NCBI GenBank assembly: GCA_016789145.1
Contig: JAEUQI010000026.1
Location: 1-37,352, forward strand
DNA length: 37,352 nucleotides
Reading direction: 5' to 3'
DNA from: Blastocatellia bacterium
GTDB lineage: Bacteria > Acidobacteriota > Blastocatellia > Pyrinomonadales > Pyrinomonadaceae
The notes below the pieces were generated by a model, which did not search any database, was not told where the DNA came from, and saw nothing but the letters and a program-made list of their open reading frames with translations. This document shows, in pieces, positions 1 to 7,033 of the stretch. Numbering within the stretch: position 1 is the first letter of the stretch; every line of letters starts with the position of its first letter. A program made the position numbers and the translations under genes.

Positions 1-37
1 AACTTGATTCCTTTGCGAGTCAGAGAACCACCCCGTC

Positions 38-75
38 AGCGGAAGCCGCTGCCACCCCTCCTTGGTAAGGAGGGG
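38..75. repeat. REP-like double hairpin
   Basis: Two adjacent perfect stem-loops are visible. AGCGG (38-42) pairs with CCGCT (46-50) over a 3-nt loop, and CCCCTCCTT (55-63) pairs with AAGGAGGGG (67-75) over a GGT loop. This layout is typical of dispersed intergenic REP-type elements; spurious peptides containing PPYQGG, read from such repeats, are familiar from many genomes. It is not followed by a T-run, so a terminator role is not supported. Confidence 0.6.
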
Positions 76-126
76 AGTTGGAAGAGTTGCGTCCCAAATT
101 TGGTGGTGAGTGGTTTGAAGGCACAG

Positions 127-276
127 GCCCGCACGGAGTCTTCGGAGTAAGGGCGTTAGGTGCAACGCAGTGAGAATGGCGGCGGCCGGCAGCGCTTGCA
201 GTACCTGAGTTCGACACGTGCACGGCGGCCGCCGATACTTCTGCGTTGTATGTTACGCCCTGACTAACGTGCGGGC
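127..276. repeat. Imperfect ~150 bp palindromic element (MITE/REP-like)
   Basis: The ends are perfect inverted repeats, GCCCGCACG at 127-135 and CGTGCGGGC at 268-276. Further blocks match between the left arm and the reverse complement of the right arm in the same order: AGGGCGT, CAACGCAG and CGGCGGCC. The whole segment can therefore fold into one long interrupted stem. No transposase is encoded inside it, so if mobile it is non-autonomous. I infer a dispersed palindromic element; copy number elsewhere cannot be seen from here. Confidence 0.55.
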
Positions 277-320
277 TTGGGCAATGGGCATGGCGGACTG
301 CCGTTAGGTCGAATTGGATC

Positions 321-520
321 TTGCGTTCAGGCTCGAATATCTCATCGAAACTGACGACCTCATCGAGTATGCATCCCGGGCCGAAGCGGCTTTCGATGAT
401 GCTGTCTAAGACGGTCTCGACGAACGCACGTCTGCGATCGGGAGGCGTCTCGAACAGCTTCACACGAAGCGGTTTCGGTCGGGAGGCGGTTGATGATGTT
501 TTGCAAAATATCGTGTCCAC
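321..520 (-). pseudogene. Doubtful ORF, possibly a gene truncated by the palindromic element
   Basis: The minus-strand frame gives a plausible acidic peptide, with segments such as RRRAFVETVLDSIIESRF and DEVVSFDEIFEPER, before reading without a stop into the palindromic repeat, where composition turns into obvious non-coding translation. No family is recognised and no Shine-Dalgarno sequence is visible before the ATG at 520. A second minus frame (about 360-593) overlaps it, so a frameshifted remnant is also possible. It may equally be a chance ORF. Confidence 0.2.
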
Positions 521-576
521 ATTTCAACGCTAGCACCGAAACATGAACGATCGAACCCTTTTCCGTTAGAAATCCC

Positions 577-609
577 GATTTCCGCGAAATCACGAAGTTT
601 TTTTTTCAA
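577..609 (+). terminator. Short hairpin followed by a T-run
   Basis: GATTTC (577-582) pairs with GAAATC (586-591) over a 3-nt loop, and a run of nine T begins six bases later. As a plus-strand intrinsic terminator the stem is short and AT-rich. There is no convincing plus-strand gene ahead of it, which lowers the call. Confidence 0.25.
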
Positions 610-619
610 AAAGGTGGCA

Positions 620-1180
620 CTAAACGATCATATAGACCGCGTAGCCTATTGCGAGGCACATTCCGGCGTAGATGGCGGCGACTATGTCATCGGCACAGAC
701 GCCGACGCCGCCGGGCAGATCTTGGAGACTGTCGATCGGATATGGTTTCCAGATATCGAACAGGCGAAATAGCAGAAAGCCCGCTAGAACAAAATGCCAC
801 GACGCCGTCATCGGTATGAACAGCAGCGTGATCAGCATTCCCATTACTTCGTCAACGACGGCCTCGGACGGATCGGAGTTGCCGAAGATCGTCGTAGTTC
901 GACCCGACGCCCAGATGCCGATGATTATGAACGAGACCAGCAAGATCGAATTCGCAGCCCAAACGAGCGCTGAGAACTGAGCAGTAGAGTAACCGAGGCC
1001 TTGAAAAAGCAAGCCTGTGTCGATATCGAGCTTCTGAATGAGGAAATAAATTCCAACACCGACCATCGACCCGAACGTCCCCGGCATCAACGGCAAAAAC
1101 CCAACGCCCCAAGTTGTCAGCGCGATGGCGACATAGTCGATAATGCCTTCGGGTTTTCGTTTGTCGATGGTCTGTTTCAT
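620..1180 (-). CDS. pgpA: Phosphatidylglycerophosphatase A
   Basis: This 186-residue protein belongs to the PgpA family, which removes the phosphate from phosphatidylglycerophosphate to give phosphatidylglycerol at the inner membrane. Family motifs are seen in order: PGTFGS (33-38), VVDEVMG (108-114), FRLFDIWKP (138-146) and an acidic GGVGVCADDIVA (157-168). Hydrophobic segments at about 36-48, 76-92, 114-140 and 165-185 fit a small integral membrane enzyme. Its length is close to that usual for the family. It is the last gene of the long minus-strand run that starts with rimP, 33 bp after the corrinoid adenosyltransferase. The ATG at 1180 is the first good start. Confidence 0.9.
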   Translation of the reverse strand: MKQTIDKRKPEGIIDYVAIALTTWGVGFLPLMPGTFGSMVGVGIYFLIQKLDIDTGLLFQGLGYSTAQFSALVWAANSILLVSFIIIGIWASGRTTTIFGNSDPSEAVVDEVMGMLITLLFIPMTASWHFVLAGFLLFRLFDIWKPYPIDSLQDLPGGVGVCADDIVAAIYAGMCLAIGYAVYMIV

Positions 1181-1213
1181 AACATACCCAGTCGCTATCG
1201 CTCCCGGTTCTGA

Positions 1214-1804
1214 CTAGAACTCGATTCCCTGCTGGGCGTAAATGCCGGCGTGGAATGGATGTTTGATCTCACGCATCTCGGTTACGAGATCTGCGGCTTC
1301 GATCATCTTGTCGATGGCACCGTCAACGTTACGACCGGTAAGGATGAGATGCAAGTGCGGCTGTTTTTCACGGACGGCCTTGATCTCGGCGATGACGGCA
1401 TCGATGTCTAGGAAACCGTAGCTAAGAACGTAAAGCAACTCGTCGAAAACGAGCATATGGTAGTCTTCGCTACGCATTTTCTCAACGCAGAGCGCCCATG
1501 TTTCTTCGCTGGTCTTAATGTCCTGTGTTTTGTCGTTGGTGTCCCACGTGAAGCCGTCGCCCATGGTGTGGACCTCGATGCCGAGTTTGTCGAAAGATTC
1601 GTGCTCGCCGTAACGGTCGGTCTTTGACTTCATGAATTGGATCATGCAGCAGTTCATATCGCGACCGGCGGCACGAACGAGCACTCCGATCGCAGCCGTA
1701 GTTTTGCCCTTGCCGTCGCCGGTATTTAGCATCAGCAAGCCCTTGGTATTCTCGCGATAATCATCGCGCCGCCATTTGTAGCGTTTTTCTTTTGTTTCAG
1801 ACAT
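1214..1804 (-). CDS. cobO: Corrinoid (cob(I)yrinic acid a,c-diamide) adenosyltransferase
   Basis: CobO/BtuR-type enzyme, which transfers the adenosyl group of ATP to cobalt of corrinoids, making or salvaging adenosylcobalamin in the cytoplasm. The P-loop GDGKGKTTAA lies at residues 29-38 of the 196-residue form, directly after an N-terminal segment containing YRENTKGL typical of this family; MIQFMKSK and the VFDELLYVLSYG block, with its acidic residues, follow. I chose the ATG at 1804 because it sits 2 bp after the stop of the upstream methyltransferase; the longer open frame up to 1867 runs into that gene. No other cobalamin genes are in the window, so salvage rather than de novo synthesis is an open inference. 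Confidence 0.92.
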   Translation of the reverse strand: MSETKEKRYKWRRDDYRENTKGLLMLNTGDGKGKTTAAIGVLVRAAGRDMNCCMIQFMKSKTDRYGEHESFDKLGIEVHTMGDGFTWDTNDKTQDIKTSEETWALCVEKMRSEDYHMLVFDELLYVLSYGFLDIDAVIAEIKAVREKQPHLHLILTGRNVDGAIDKMIEAADLVTEMREIKHPFHAGIYAQQGIEF

Positions 1805-1806
1805 CG

Positions 1807-2760
1807 TTATTTCGAATACTTTTCTACGACCTTTCGAACTCGCTCGGACGCGGTTCGCGGAATACAAAACACGTTCGCACCGATGTCGCCGCTCGCAAAC
1901 ACGTCGATCTTGACAAGTTTGTGGTCGTCTTCTTCGACCCTATAGAAATCGTGATCGCCATGTTCCGCGATAAATTGGATCAGGTCGTTAGGCACGTAAC
2001 CGAAATTCGCGCTCTGCGCCAATGCCATTTCCATCAGAATGATCGGTAGCTTTTCGCCCGTGAACAGCCTCGTTGCACCTTTGAGCATCATCAGCTCAGC
2101 ACCTTCGATATCGACCTTTACGAAATCGACCTTGCCGATCTTGTTCTCCGCTAGATACGAATCGAGAGTGATCATCGGACATTCGAACGAATCAGACGGC
2201 GTGGCTCCTTTGGTGGCGATCGAGGCATGGCCGGTCGGCTCGCCGTCGAAGAAGTTCATCGTTATGGTTCCCGGCTCGTCGCCGAGAGCGACGTTGTTGA
2301 TCTTCACATTTGCCGGCGAGCCCATTAGCTCGTGATTCCGCTTCAACTCGGCAAATGTCACGGGCACCGGCTCGAACGAATGAACCTGGCCCTGGCCTTT
2401 GACGACGCTTGCGAACAGCGTGGTGTACCAACCGTAATTTGCACCGATATCGAGGCATGTATCGCCGAAATCAACGAGCTCACGAGCCATCTCCGTGATC
2501 GGCACTTCGAATTCGCCGTGAAAGAAAACGGTCTCCTGCATTCCGGTCGTCAGGTTGACCCAAAGCTTGCGGCCATCCCTAAGATCGACTCGCAGCGACC
2601 GATGCGGACGGCGGCAAAGCGCCATCGCGTACTTGAAAAGTCGATAGCTACCCTTTTTTATTGGTGTGTTGAATGTGTAAGTGCGGATGGCACGCAGCCA
2701 GAGATCCTCGATCTTGTGGCGAAAACCGGATTCGTCGCTCTGTTCGGAAAGATTTGCCAT
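1807..2760 (-). CDS. FkbM family SAM-dependent methyltransferase
   Basis: 317-residue class I methyltransferase of the FkbM family, enzymes that O-methylate sugars or other small substrates. The SAM-binding motif LDIGANYGWYT is at 103-113, the acidic second strand HSFEPVP at 127-133, and the family signature VDFVKVDIEGAE at 211-222. The N-terminal 60 residues (FKYAMALCRRPHRSLRV) are basic and probably a substrate-specific extension. It sits 17 bp after nrnA and 2 bp before cobO, hence probably cotranscribed with the ribosome-maturation operon, an odd partner for it. The substrate cannot be named from the sequence; polysaccharide or lipid-linked sugar is a guess from the family. Confidence 0.87.
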   Translation of the reverse strand: MANLSEQSDESGFRHKIEDLWLRAIRTYTFNTPIKKGSYRLFKYAMALCRRPHRSLRVDLRDGRKLWVNLTTGMQETVFFHGEFEVPITEMARELVDFGDTCLDIGANYGWYTTLFASVVKGQGQVHSFEPVPVTFAELKRNHELMGSPANVKINNVALGDEPGTITMNFFDGEPTGHASIATKGATPSDSFECPMITLDSYLAENKIGKVDFVKVDIEGAELMMLKGATRLFTGEKLPIILMEMALAQSANFGYVPNDLIQFIAEHGDHDFYRVEEDDHKLVKIDVFASGDIGANVFCIPRTASERVRKVVEKYSK

Positions 2761-2777
2761 TTAGCTGCGCGAAGGAT

Positions 2778-3758
2778 CTACGAATGGTTGCCATTCGAGG
2801 AACCATTTCCGTTGGATGGCAGTGCGTGTTTAAGGGCAGAGACGATCTTTGTCTCAGCCTCGTCCCAAGAGCCTTCGATGCGAAGCCCTGCAGCATTCTT
2901 GTGGCCACCGCCGCCAAATTGTTCTGCGACCTTGGCGACGTTAATGTCGCCCTTAGAACGAAGGCTCACGCGAAACTGATCGCTGCCGACCTCGCGCATA
3001 TAAACGGTCGCAAGCACATCGCGGGCGGCGAGCGGAATATTGACAAAACCATTGTTATCGCCGTCAATGGCGCCTGCAACATCTTTCATTGCAAGGGTTT
3101 GCCGCAGCATTGCGATCTTTCCGCTGTCATCACGCTTGACCGTGTCGAGCACCTGACGCATCAGCTCGATACGCGACCAAGGATAGTTGTTATAAACTGC
3201 TTCGCCGATCGTTGCGGGTTTGGCACCGGCTTTGATAAGTTCGGATGCTACTTTCAAGGTCCGGTCGGAGGTGTTTGGAAAATGGAACGAACCGGTGTCG
3301 GTGACCAGCGCCATATAGACGCATTCGGCGATCTCTTTCGTCACTCTGCCGCCGATCGCCTTGCAAAGATTGTAGATCATTTCGCCGACCGCGGATGCTG
3401 TTGAATCGATCCAGTTGATCGTACCGAAATGCTCGCTTGTGGCGTGATGATCGATATTGACGGTAAAGGCGCGTTCGAGGCCGGCAATTCCGGGACGGCC
3501 GATATCGCTGCATTCGATCACAAAAACGGCGTCGTATTCACGATCTAATTCCTTAACATCGCGGATCTCATCGGCACCCGGCAAACTCCGATATGCCGGT
3601 GGAACATCTCCGTGGACGATAACTTCGGCCTCTTTGCCGAGGCTACGCAGCAACCAGCATAGTCCGAGCGATGATCCAACGCCATCGCCATCGGGCTTAA
3701 TGTGGGTCGTTATCCCGAAGTTATTCTTGCTTTCAATTAGCTCAACTACTTGACTTAA
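2778..3758 (-). CDS. nrnA: DHH/DHHA1 phosphoesterase, NrnA-like oligoribonuclease/pAp phosphatase
   Basis: About 327 residues with the standard two-domain layout of NrnA, which degrades nanoRNAs and dephosphorylates 3'-phosphoadenosine 5'-phosphate. The metal site is visible as H20 with PDGDG (23-27), the ECSD motif (83-86), the family DHH in NIDHHATS (102-109) and DTGSF (155-159). The C-terminal DHHA1 domain ends with GGGGHKNAAG (283-292), followed by a Ser/Asn/Gly tail. The start is a GTG whose first base is at 3761 (complement of CAC); the coordinate given ignores that first codon only if a later start is preferred. nrnA beside rbfA and infB is a common bacterial arrangement. A heptamer repeat array fills the space to rbfA. 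Confidence 0.9.
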   Translation of the reverse strand, partial: LSQVVELIESKNNFGITTHIKPDGDGVGSSLGLCWLLRSLGKEAEVIVHGDVPPAYRSLPGADEIRDVKELDREYDAVFVIECSDIGRPGIAGLERAFTVNIDHHATSEHFGTINWIDSTASAVGEMIYNLCKAIGGRVTKEIAECVYMALVTDTGSFHFPNTSDRTLKVASELIKAGAKPATIGEAVYNNYPWSRIELMRQVLDTVKRDDSGKIAMLRQTLAMKDVAGAIDGDNNGFVNIPLAARDVLATVYMREVGSDQFRVSLRSKGDINVAKVAEQFGGGGHKNAAGLRIEGSWDEAETKIVSALKHALPSNGNGSSNGNHS

Positions 3759-3770
3759 CACAGATTGAAC

Positions 3771-3849
3771 AGTGGTCAGTGGTCAGTAGTCAGTGATCAG
3801 CTAAGGAATATTTTCTTAACCGGTCACTGACCACGGATCACTGATCACT
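3771..3849. repeat. Degenerate GGTCAGT heptamer array with an inverted arm
   Basis: From 3771 to 3800 the heptamer AGTGGTC is repeated about four times with small changes (AGTGGTC, AGTGGTC, AGTAGTC, AGTGATC). At 3821-3849 the complementary form appears (GGTCACTGACC, then GATCACTGATCAC), so the two halves can fold on each other across an AT-rich centre. The right arm overlaps the last codons and supplies the stop codon of rbfA. It is a repeat lodged between two cotranscribed genes; no coding role for the left arm is apparent. Confidence 0.7.
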
Positions 3850-4209
3850 ATCTCCTTCCTTTTCAAATTCGCCTTGTTCGTTGAGATCGCTGAGGATCTC
3901 GCCGACACGTGCCGCATTTTCTTCGGCAGTGTCTCGAACAAAGTGCACGTGTGGAGCGTGCCTAAGATCTAAATTCATCGCTACCTGCTGTCGGACGAAG
4001 GTCGAAGCATTACGCAATGCCTTCAACGCCAGTTCGATCTCGGCATCCGAACCTGTGATCAGGACAAAAACCTTAGCGTCCCGCAGGTCGGGTGCGACCT
4101 GAACCTCGGTCACTACGACCGATTCGAGAGCCGGATCGTTGAGCTCGAACCCAACGACCTCGGCGATCTCCTCTTTCAATGCTTCAGCAAATCGTTCCGG
4201 CCGACGCAT
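3838..4209 (-). CDS. rbfA: 30S ribosome-binding factor A
   Basis: 123-residue RbfA, a KH-fold protein that binds immature 30S subunits and helps 16S rRNA 5'-end maturation. The start MRRPERFAEALKEEIAEVV matches the conserved N-terminal helix, followed by VVVTEVQVAPDLRDAKVFV and the conserved tail helix region LDLRHAPHVHFVRDTAEENA. It begins 2 bp after the infB stop, so translational coupling is likely. The last residues (EGDSDQ) and the stop are encoded by the GATCAGT heptamer repeat, which suggests the C-terminus was trimmed or extended by repeat insertion without harming the KH core. Confidence 0.93.
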   Translation of the reverse strand: MRRPERFAEALKEEIAEVVGFELNDPALESVVVTEVQVAPDLRDAKVFVLITGSDAEIELALKALRNASTFVRQQVAMNLDLRHAPHVHFVRDTAEENAARVGEILSDLNEQGEFEKEGDSDQ

Positions 4210-4211
4210 AT

Positions 4212-6953
4212 TTACAATTCCGTTGCGGCGATCTTCTCGATCACAAATGCCTCGATCTCGTCATCGATCTTGATGTCGTTGAAATTGACAAGACTGATGC
4301 CACATTCGAAGCCCGTTTTGACCTCGTTCGTGTCTTCTTTGAAGCGTTTGAGAGCCGCGATATCGCCTTCCCAAGTGACAACGCCGTCGCGAATGAGCCG
4401 TGCCTTTGCCTGTCGGCGAATAACGCCATCGGTGACGCGGCAACCGGCGATGGTGCCGATACGCGAGACCTTGAACAGCTCTTGCACGACAGCCTTGCCG
4501 AGCACGACCTCTTTCTCGATCGCATCCAGCATACCGATCATGGCTGCACGGATCTCTTCTTCGACCTTGTAGATGATCGAATGCAGGCGAATATCGACGT
4601 CTTCGTGTTTCGCAATATCAGATACGCGAGCCTCAGGGCGGACGTTGAATCCGATGATCACGACCGCTGTCGAAGCATCGTCAGCCTGCGTTGCCGAGGC
4701 AAGCAGAACGTCCGATTCGGCGATCGCACCGACGCCGGCACGAATAACGCGAACCTTGACCTTTTCGGTCGAAAGTTTTTCGAGCGTTCCCTTGAGAACC
4801 TCGACCGAACCTTGAACGTCGGCCTTGAGAATAACAAGGAGTTCCTTGATCTCGGCCTGGCCGAGCGATTCGATGCCGCGTTTCGTCGTCTTGAGCATTG
4901 CTGCCTGACGAGCGTGCATTTGCCGCTGCTGAGCAATATCTTGTGCTCGATCGACGTCAGCGACTACCTGGAATGTGTCACCCGCTTGGGGTACGCCTTG
5001 TAATCCGAGGATCTCGACCGGTGTTGCCGGCGGGGCCTCGCGAACCTCTTCGCCGCGGTCCGAGAACATCGCACGAACCTTTCCGGAGAACTGTCCGACG
5101 ATGAACGGATCGCCGATGCGCAAAGTTCCCTGCTGTACGAGAGCCGTTGCAACTGCTCCGCGGCCTTTGTCGAGTTTTGCTTCGAGAACAACGCCGGACG
5201 CTCGTCGCGTCGGGCTTGCCTTGAGAGCGAGAATGTCGGCCTGCAGCAGCACGGTTTCGAGCAAAGTGTCGAGATTCAGCTGTTGTTTTGCTGAAACTTC
5301 GACCATTTCAGTCTCGCCGCCCCATTCGACGGGCTGTAGGCCGAGTCCTGAAAGTCCTTGTTTGACCTTGTCAGGGCTTGCTCCGGGCTTATCGACCTTA
5401 TTGATCGCGACGATCAGCGGCACGCCCGCAGCTTTCGAATGCTCAACAGCCTCGATCGTCTGCGGCATGACACCGTCGTCAGCTGCGACAACCAGAATTA
5501 CGATATCGGTCGCCTTCGCCCCACGGGCACGCATCATCGTGAACGCCTCGTGGCCCGGCGTATCGAGGAAGACCACACGACGCGGCTCATCCGGATTATC
5601 CGGATTCGGAACAAATACACTGTATGCACCAATGTGCTGAGTGATGCCGCCGGCTTCGCCTTCGGCGACGTTAGCCTTACGGATAGCGTCAAGAAGCGAT
5701 GTCTTACCGTGATCTACGTGTCCCATCACGGTGATGACCGGCGGACGATCAAACTCGACGTCATCTGCGTCAGCTGCGATGAGCTCTTCAAATTCCTGTT
5801 CGATGACCATTTCTTCGAACGGAACGAAGGTGACATCGTAGCCAAAGCCCGCTGCCATTTCCTTTGCCATTTTCTCGCCGATGGGCTGATTCAACGTTGC
5901 AAACACACCACGTTTGATGAGCAACTGCACGATATCTCGTGGAGTGATACCAAGTGCTTCGGCAAATTCGCGAACGGTTGCGCCGTCGGTCAAACGAACA
6001 GACTTGAGGTTTTCGGCATCGATCGCTCCGACCTGATCAAGCACACGTTCTTCGATGGTGCGTTTGACGGGTGCGTCGAGATCGCGCTCGGCAAATCTGC
6101 CGCCTTTATCATCTTTGCCCTTGCGGCCGCCGCCGCGTCCGGGGCGACGACGATTGTCTGCCGGCGGAGTATATGTAAGTTTCGGTGCGGCCGTTTCGCC
6201 GGGCGTGCCCTTAAACTGCCCAACGCGGCCTTTGTCGCCAACCAGGCGTCCGGTTTTAGTCGGGCCTTCGGTTACGAGTTTATCACCGGCCTTGATGCCC
6301 TTCTCGAGTGCCTCTTTCGTGAGCGTTAGCGTCTTACGAACGACGCCTGATTTGCTAACGACTGCACCAGGAACTGCAGGTGTTTCAGGAACTACAGGAG
6401 CGGCCTCCTCTGCAGGCTCAGCTTTTTCTTCGGCCGGCTCGACGGGTTCTTCGGTTTCGACGACCGTCTCGACCTTCTTTTTAAGTGTTTTTGTTGTAAC
6501 TGAAGGAGCTTTTTCCTCGACAGGAGCAGTTACTTCGGCTTCGGGCTCGCTTTCCGTTACTACTTCCGGAGCTTTGGTCGCTACGAGTTTCTTGACCTTT
6601 GGCTTTGCAGCCGTTTCGGGCTCAGCAGGCTCGGCAACAGGCGTTTCCGGTGCGGCTGCCGGTGTTTCGGCTACCGGCTCCTCGACCGACGGGACTTCGC
6701 TTTCATGTATCGCGCTATCGGCACCGTCGGCGTCTTTCTTGACCGCTTTGATAACCTTGATCGCGCGTTTTGGCGCCGCTTCAGTCTTCGGAAAGTACTT
6801 TAGTCGAACCTTCTCCGCAAACTCAGCGCTAACCGAATTTGACGCAACGCTGACATCTGCACCGACGCGACGCAGGTCTTCCATGACACGCTTTGTGTCC
6901 TGCTTTAGCTCACGTGCTAAGTCGTAAATTCGAACTGACTTTCGAACTGGCAT
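4212..6953 (-). CDS. infB: Translation initiation factor IF-2
   Basis: IF-2 delivers initiator fMet-tRNA to the 30S subunit and drives subunit joining using GTP. Counting from the ATG at 6953 the protein has 913 residues: an N-terminal IF2_N helix domain (VRIYDLARELKQ), a long Ala/Glu/Pro/Val-rich linker (about 65-260), a second IF2_N-like domain (about 300-375), and the G domain with GHVDHGKT, DTPGHEAF and NKVD at roughly 411, 464 and 518, then beta-barrel and C2 domains ending near EKIAATEL. An in-frame TTG at 6971 has the better Shine-Dalgarno (AAGGTGGGG), so six more residues are possible. It lies 60-80 bp after nusA and 2 bp before rbfA. Confidence 0.97.
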   Translation of the reverse strand: MPVRKSVRIYDLARELKQDTKRVMEDLRRVGADVSVASNSVSAEFAEKVRLKYFPKTEAAPKRAIKVIKAVKKDADGADSAIHESEVPSVEEPVAETPAAAPETPVAEPAEPETAAKPKVKKLVATKAPEVVTESEPEAEVTAPVEEKAPSVTTKTLKKKVETVVETEEPVEPAEEKAEPAEEAAPVVPETPAVPGAVVSKSGVVRKTLTLTKEALEKGIKAGDKLVTEGPTKTGRLVGDKGRVGQFKGTPGETAAPKLTYTPPADNRRRPGRGGGRKGKDDKGGRFAERDLDAPVKRTIEERVLDQVGAIDAENLKSVRLTDGATVREFAEALGITPRDIVQLLIKRGVFATLNQPIGEKMAKEMAAGFGYDVTFVPFEEMVIEQEFEELIAADADDVEFDRPPVITVMGHVDHGKTSLLDAIRKANVAEGEAGGITQHIGAYSVFVPNPDNPDEPRRVVFLDTPGHEAFTMMRARGAKATDIVILVVAADDGVMPQTIEAVEHSKAAGVPLIVAINKVDKPGASPDKVKQGLSGLGLQPVEWGGETEMVEVSAKQQLNLDTLLETVLLQADILALKASPTRRASGVVLEAKLDKGRGAVATALVQQGTLRIGDPFIVGQFSGKVRAMFSDRGEEVREAPPATPVEILGLQGVPQAGDTFQVVADVDRAQDIAQQRQMHARQAAMLKTTKRGIESLGQAEIKELLVILKADVQGSVEVLKGTLEKLSTEKVKVRVIRAGVGAIAESDVLLASATQADDASTAVVIIGFNVRPEARVSDIAKHEDVDIRLHSIIYKVEEEIRAAMIGMLDAIEKEVVLGKAVVQELFKVSRIGTIAGCRVTDGVIRRQAKARLIRDGVVTWEGDIAALKRFKEDTNEVKTGFECGISLVNFNDIKIDDEIEAFVIEKIAATEL

Positions 6954-7000
6954 AAATCGAGATCCACACAAACCCCACCTTAAGAGGGCGTTTCGAGAAT

Positions 7001-7025
7001 GTGCGGCTCATATTTCACGCCGCAC
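7001..7025 (-). other. Intercistronic hairpin between nusA and infB
   Basis: GTGCGGC (7001-7007) and GCCGCAC (7019-7025) form a perfect 7-bp stem with an 11-nt loop, starting nine bases after the nusA stop on the minus strand. There is no T-run after it, so it is more likely an mRNA-stability or processing hairpin than a terminator. The nearby Shine-Dalgarno GGTGG could also pair with CCACC just upstream of the hairpin, a weak hint of translational control of infB. Confidence 0.45.
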
Positions 7026-7033
7026 GGGGTGGC

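Larger units (their letters stand above)
1..619. other. Repeat-rich window edge without a confident gene
   Basis: This stretch before the pgpA stop holds no gene I can recognise. It contains a pair of short hairpins (38-75), a long imperfect palindrome (127-276), a doubtful minus-strand ORF (about 321-520) and a T-rich hairpin (577-609). Both strands carry open frames here, but composition around the palindrome is that of a non-coding repeat. It is most likely an intergenic region that has accumulated dispersed repeats next to a possibly decayed gene. Confidence 0.6.

Noticed and set aside
2673..3404. Plus-strand open frame of 243 codons
   Set aside because: It is opposite nrnA and fkbM, whose family motifs are clear on the minus strand.
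4179..5003. Plus-strand open frame of 274 codons
   Set aside because: It is antisense to the C-terminal part of infB and to the rbfA start and shows no recognisable domain.
5358..6329. Long plus-strand open frame of 323 codons opposite infB
   Set aside because: It lies entirely inside the IF-2 gene on the other strand, has no ribosome-binding site and a peptide composition typical of an antisense frame.
6055..6927. Ser/Ala/Thr-rich plus-strand open frame of 290 codons
   Set aside because: It is the antisense of the IF-2 Glu/Pro/Val-rich linker; the Ser-rich text merely mirrors that composition.
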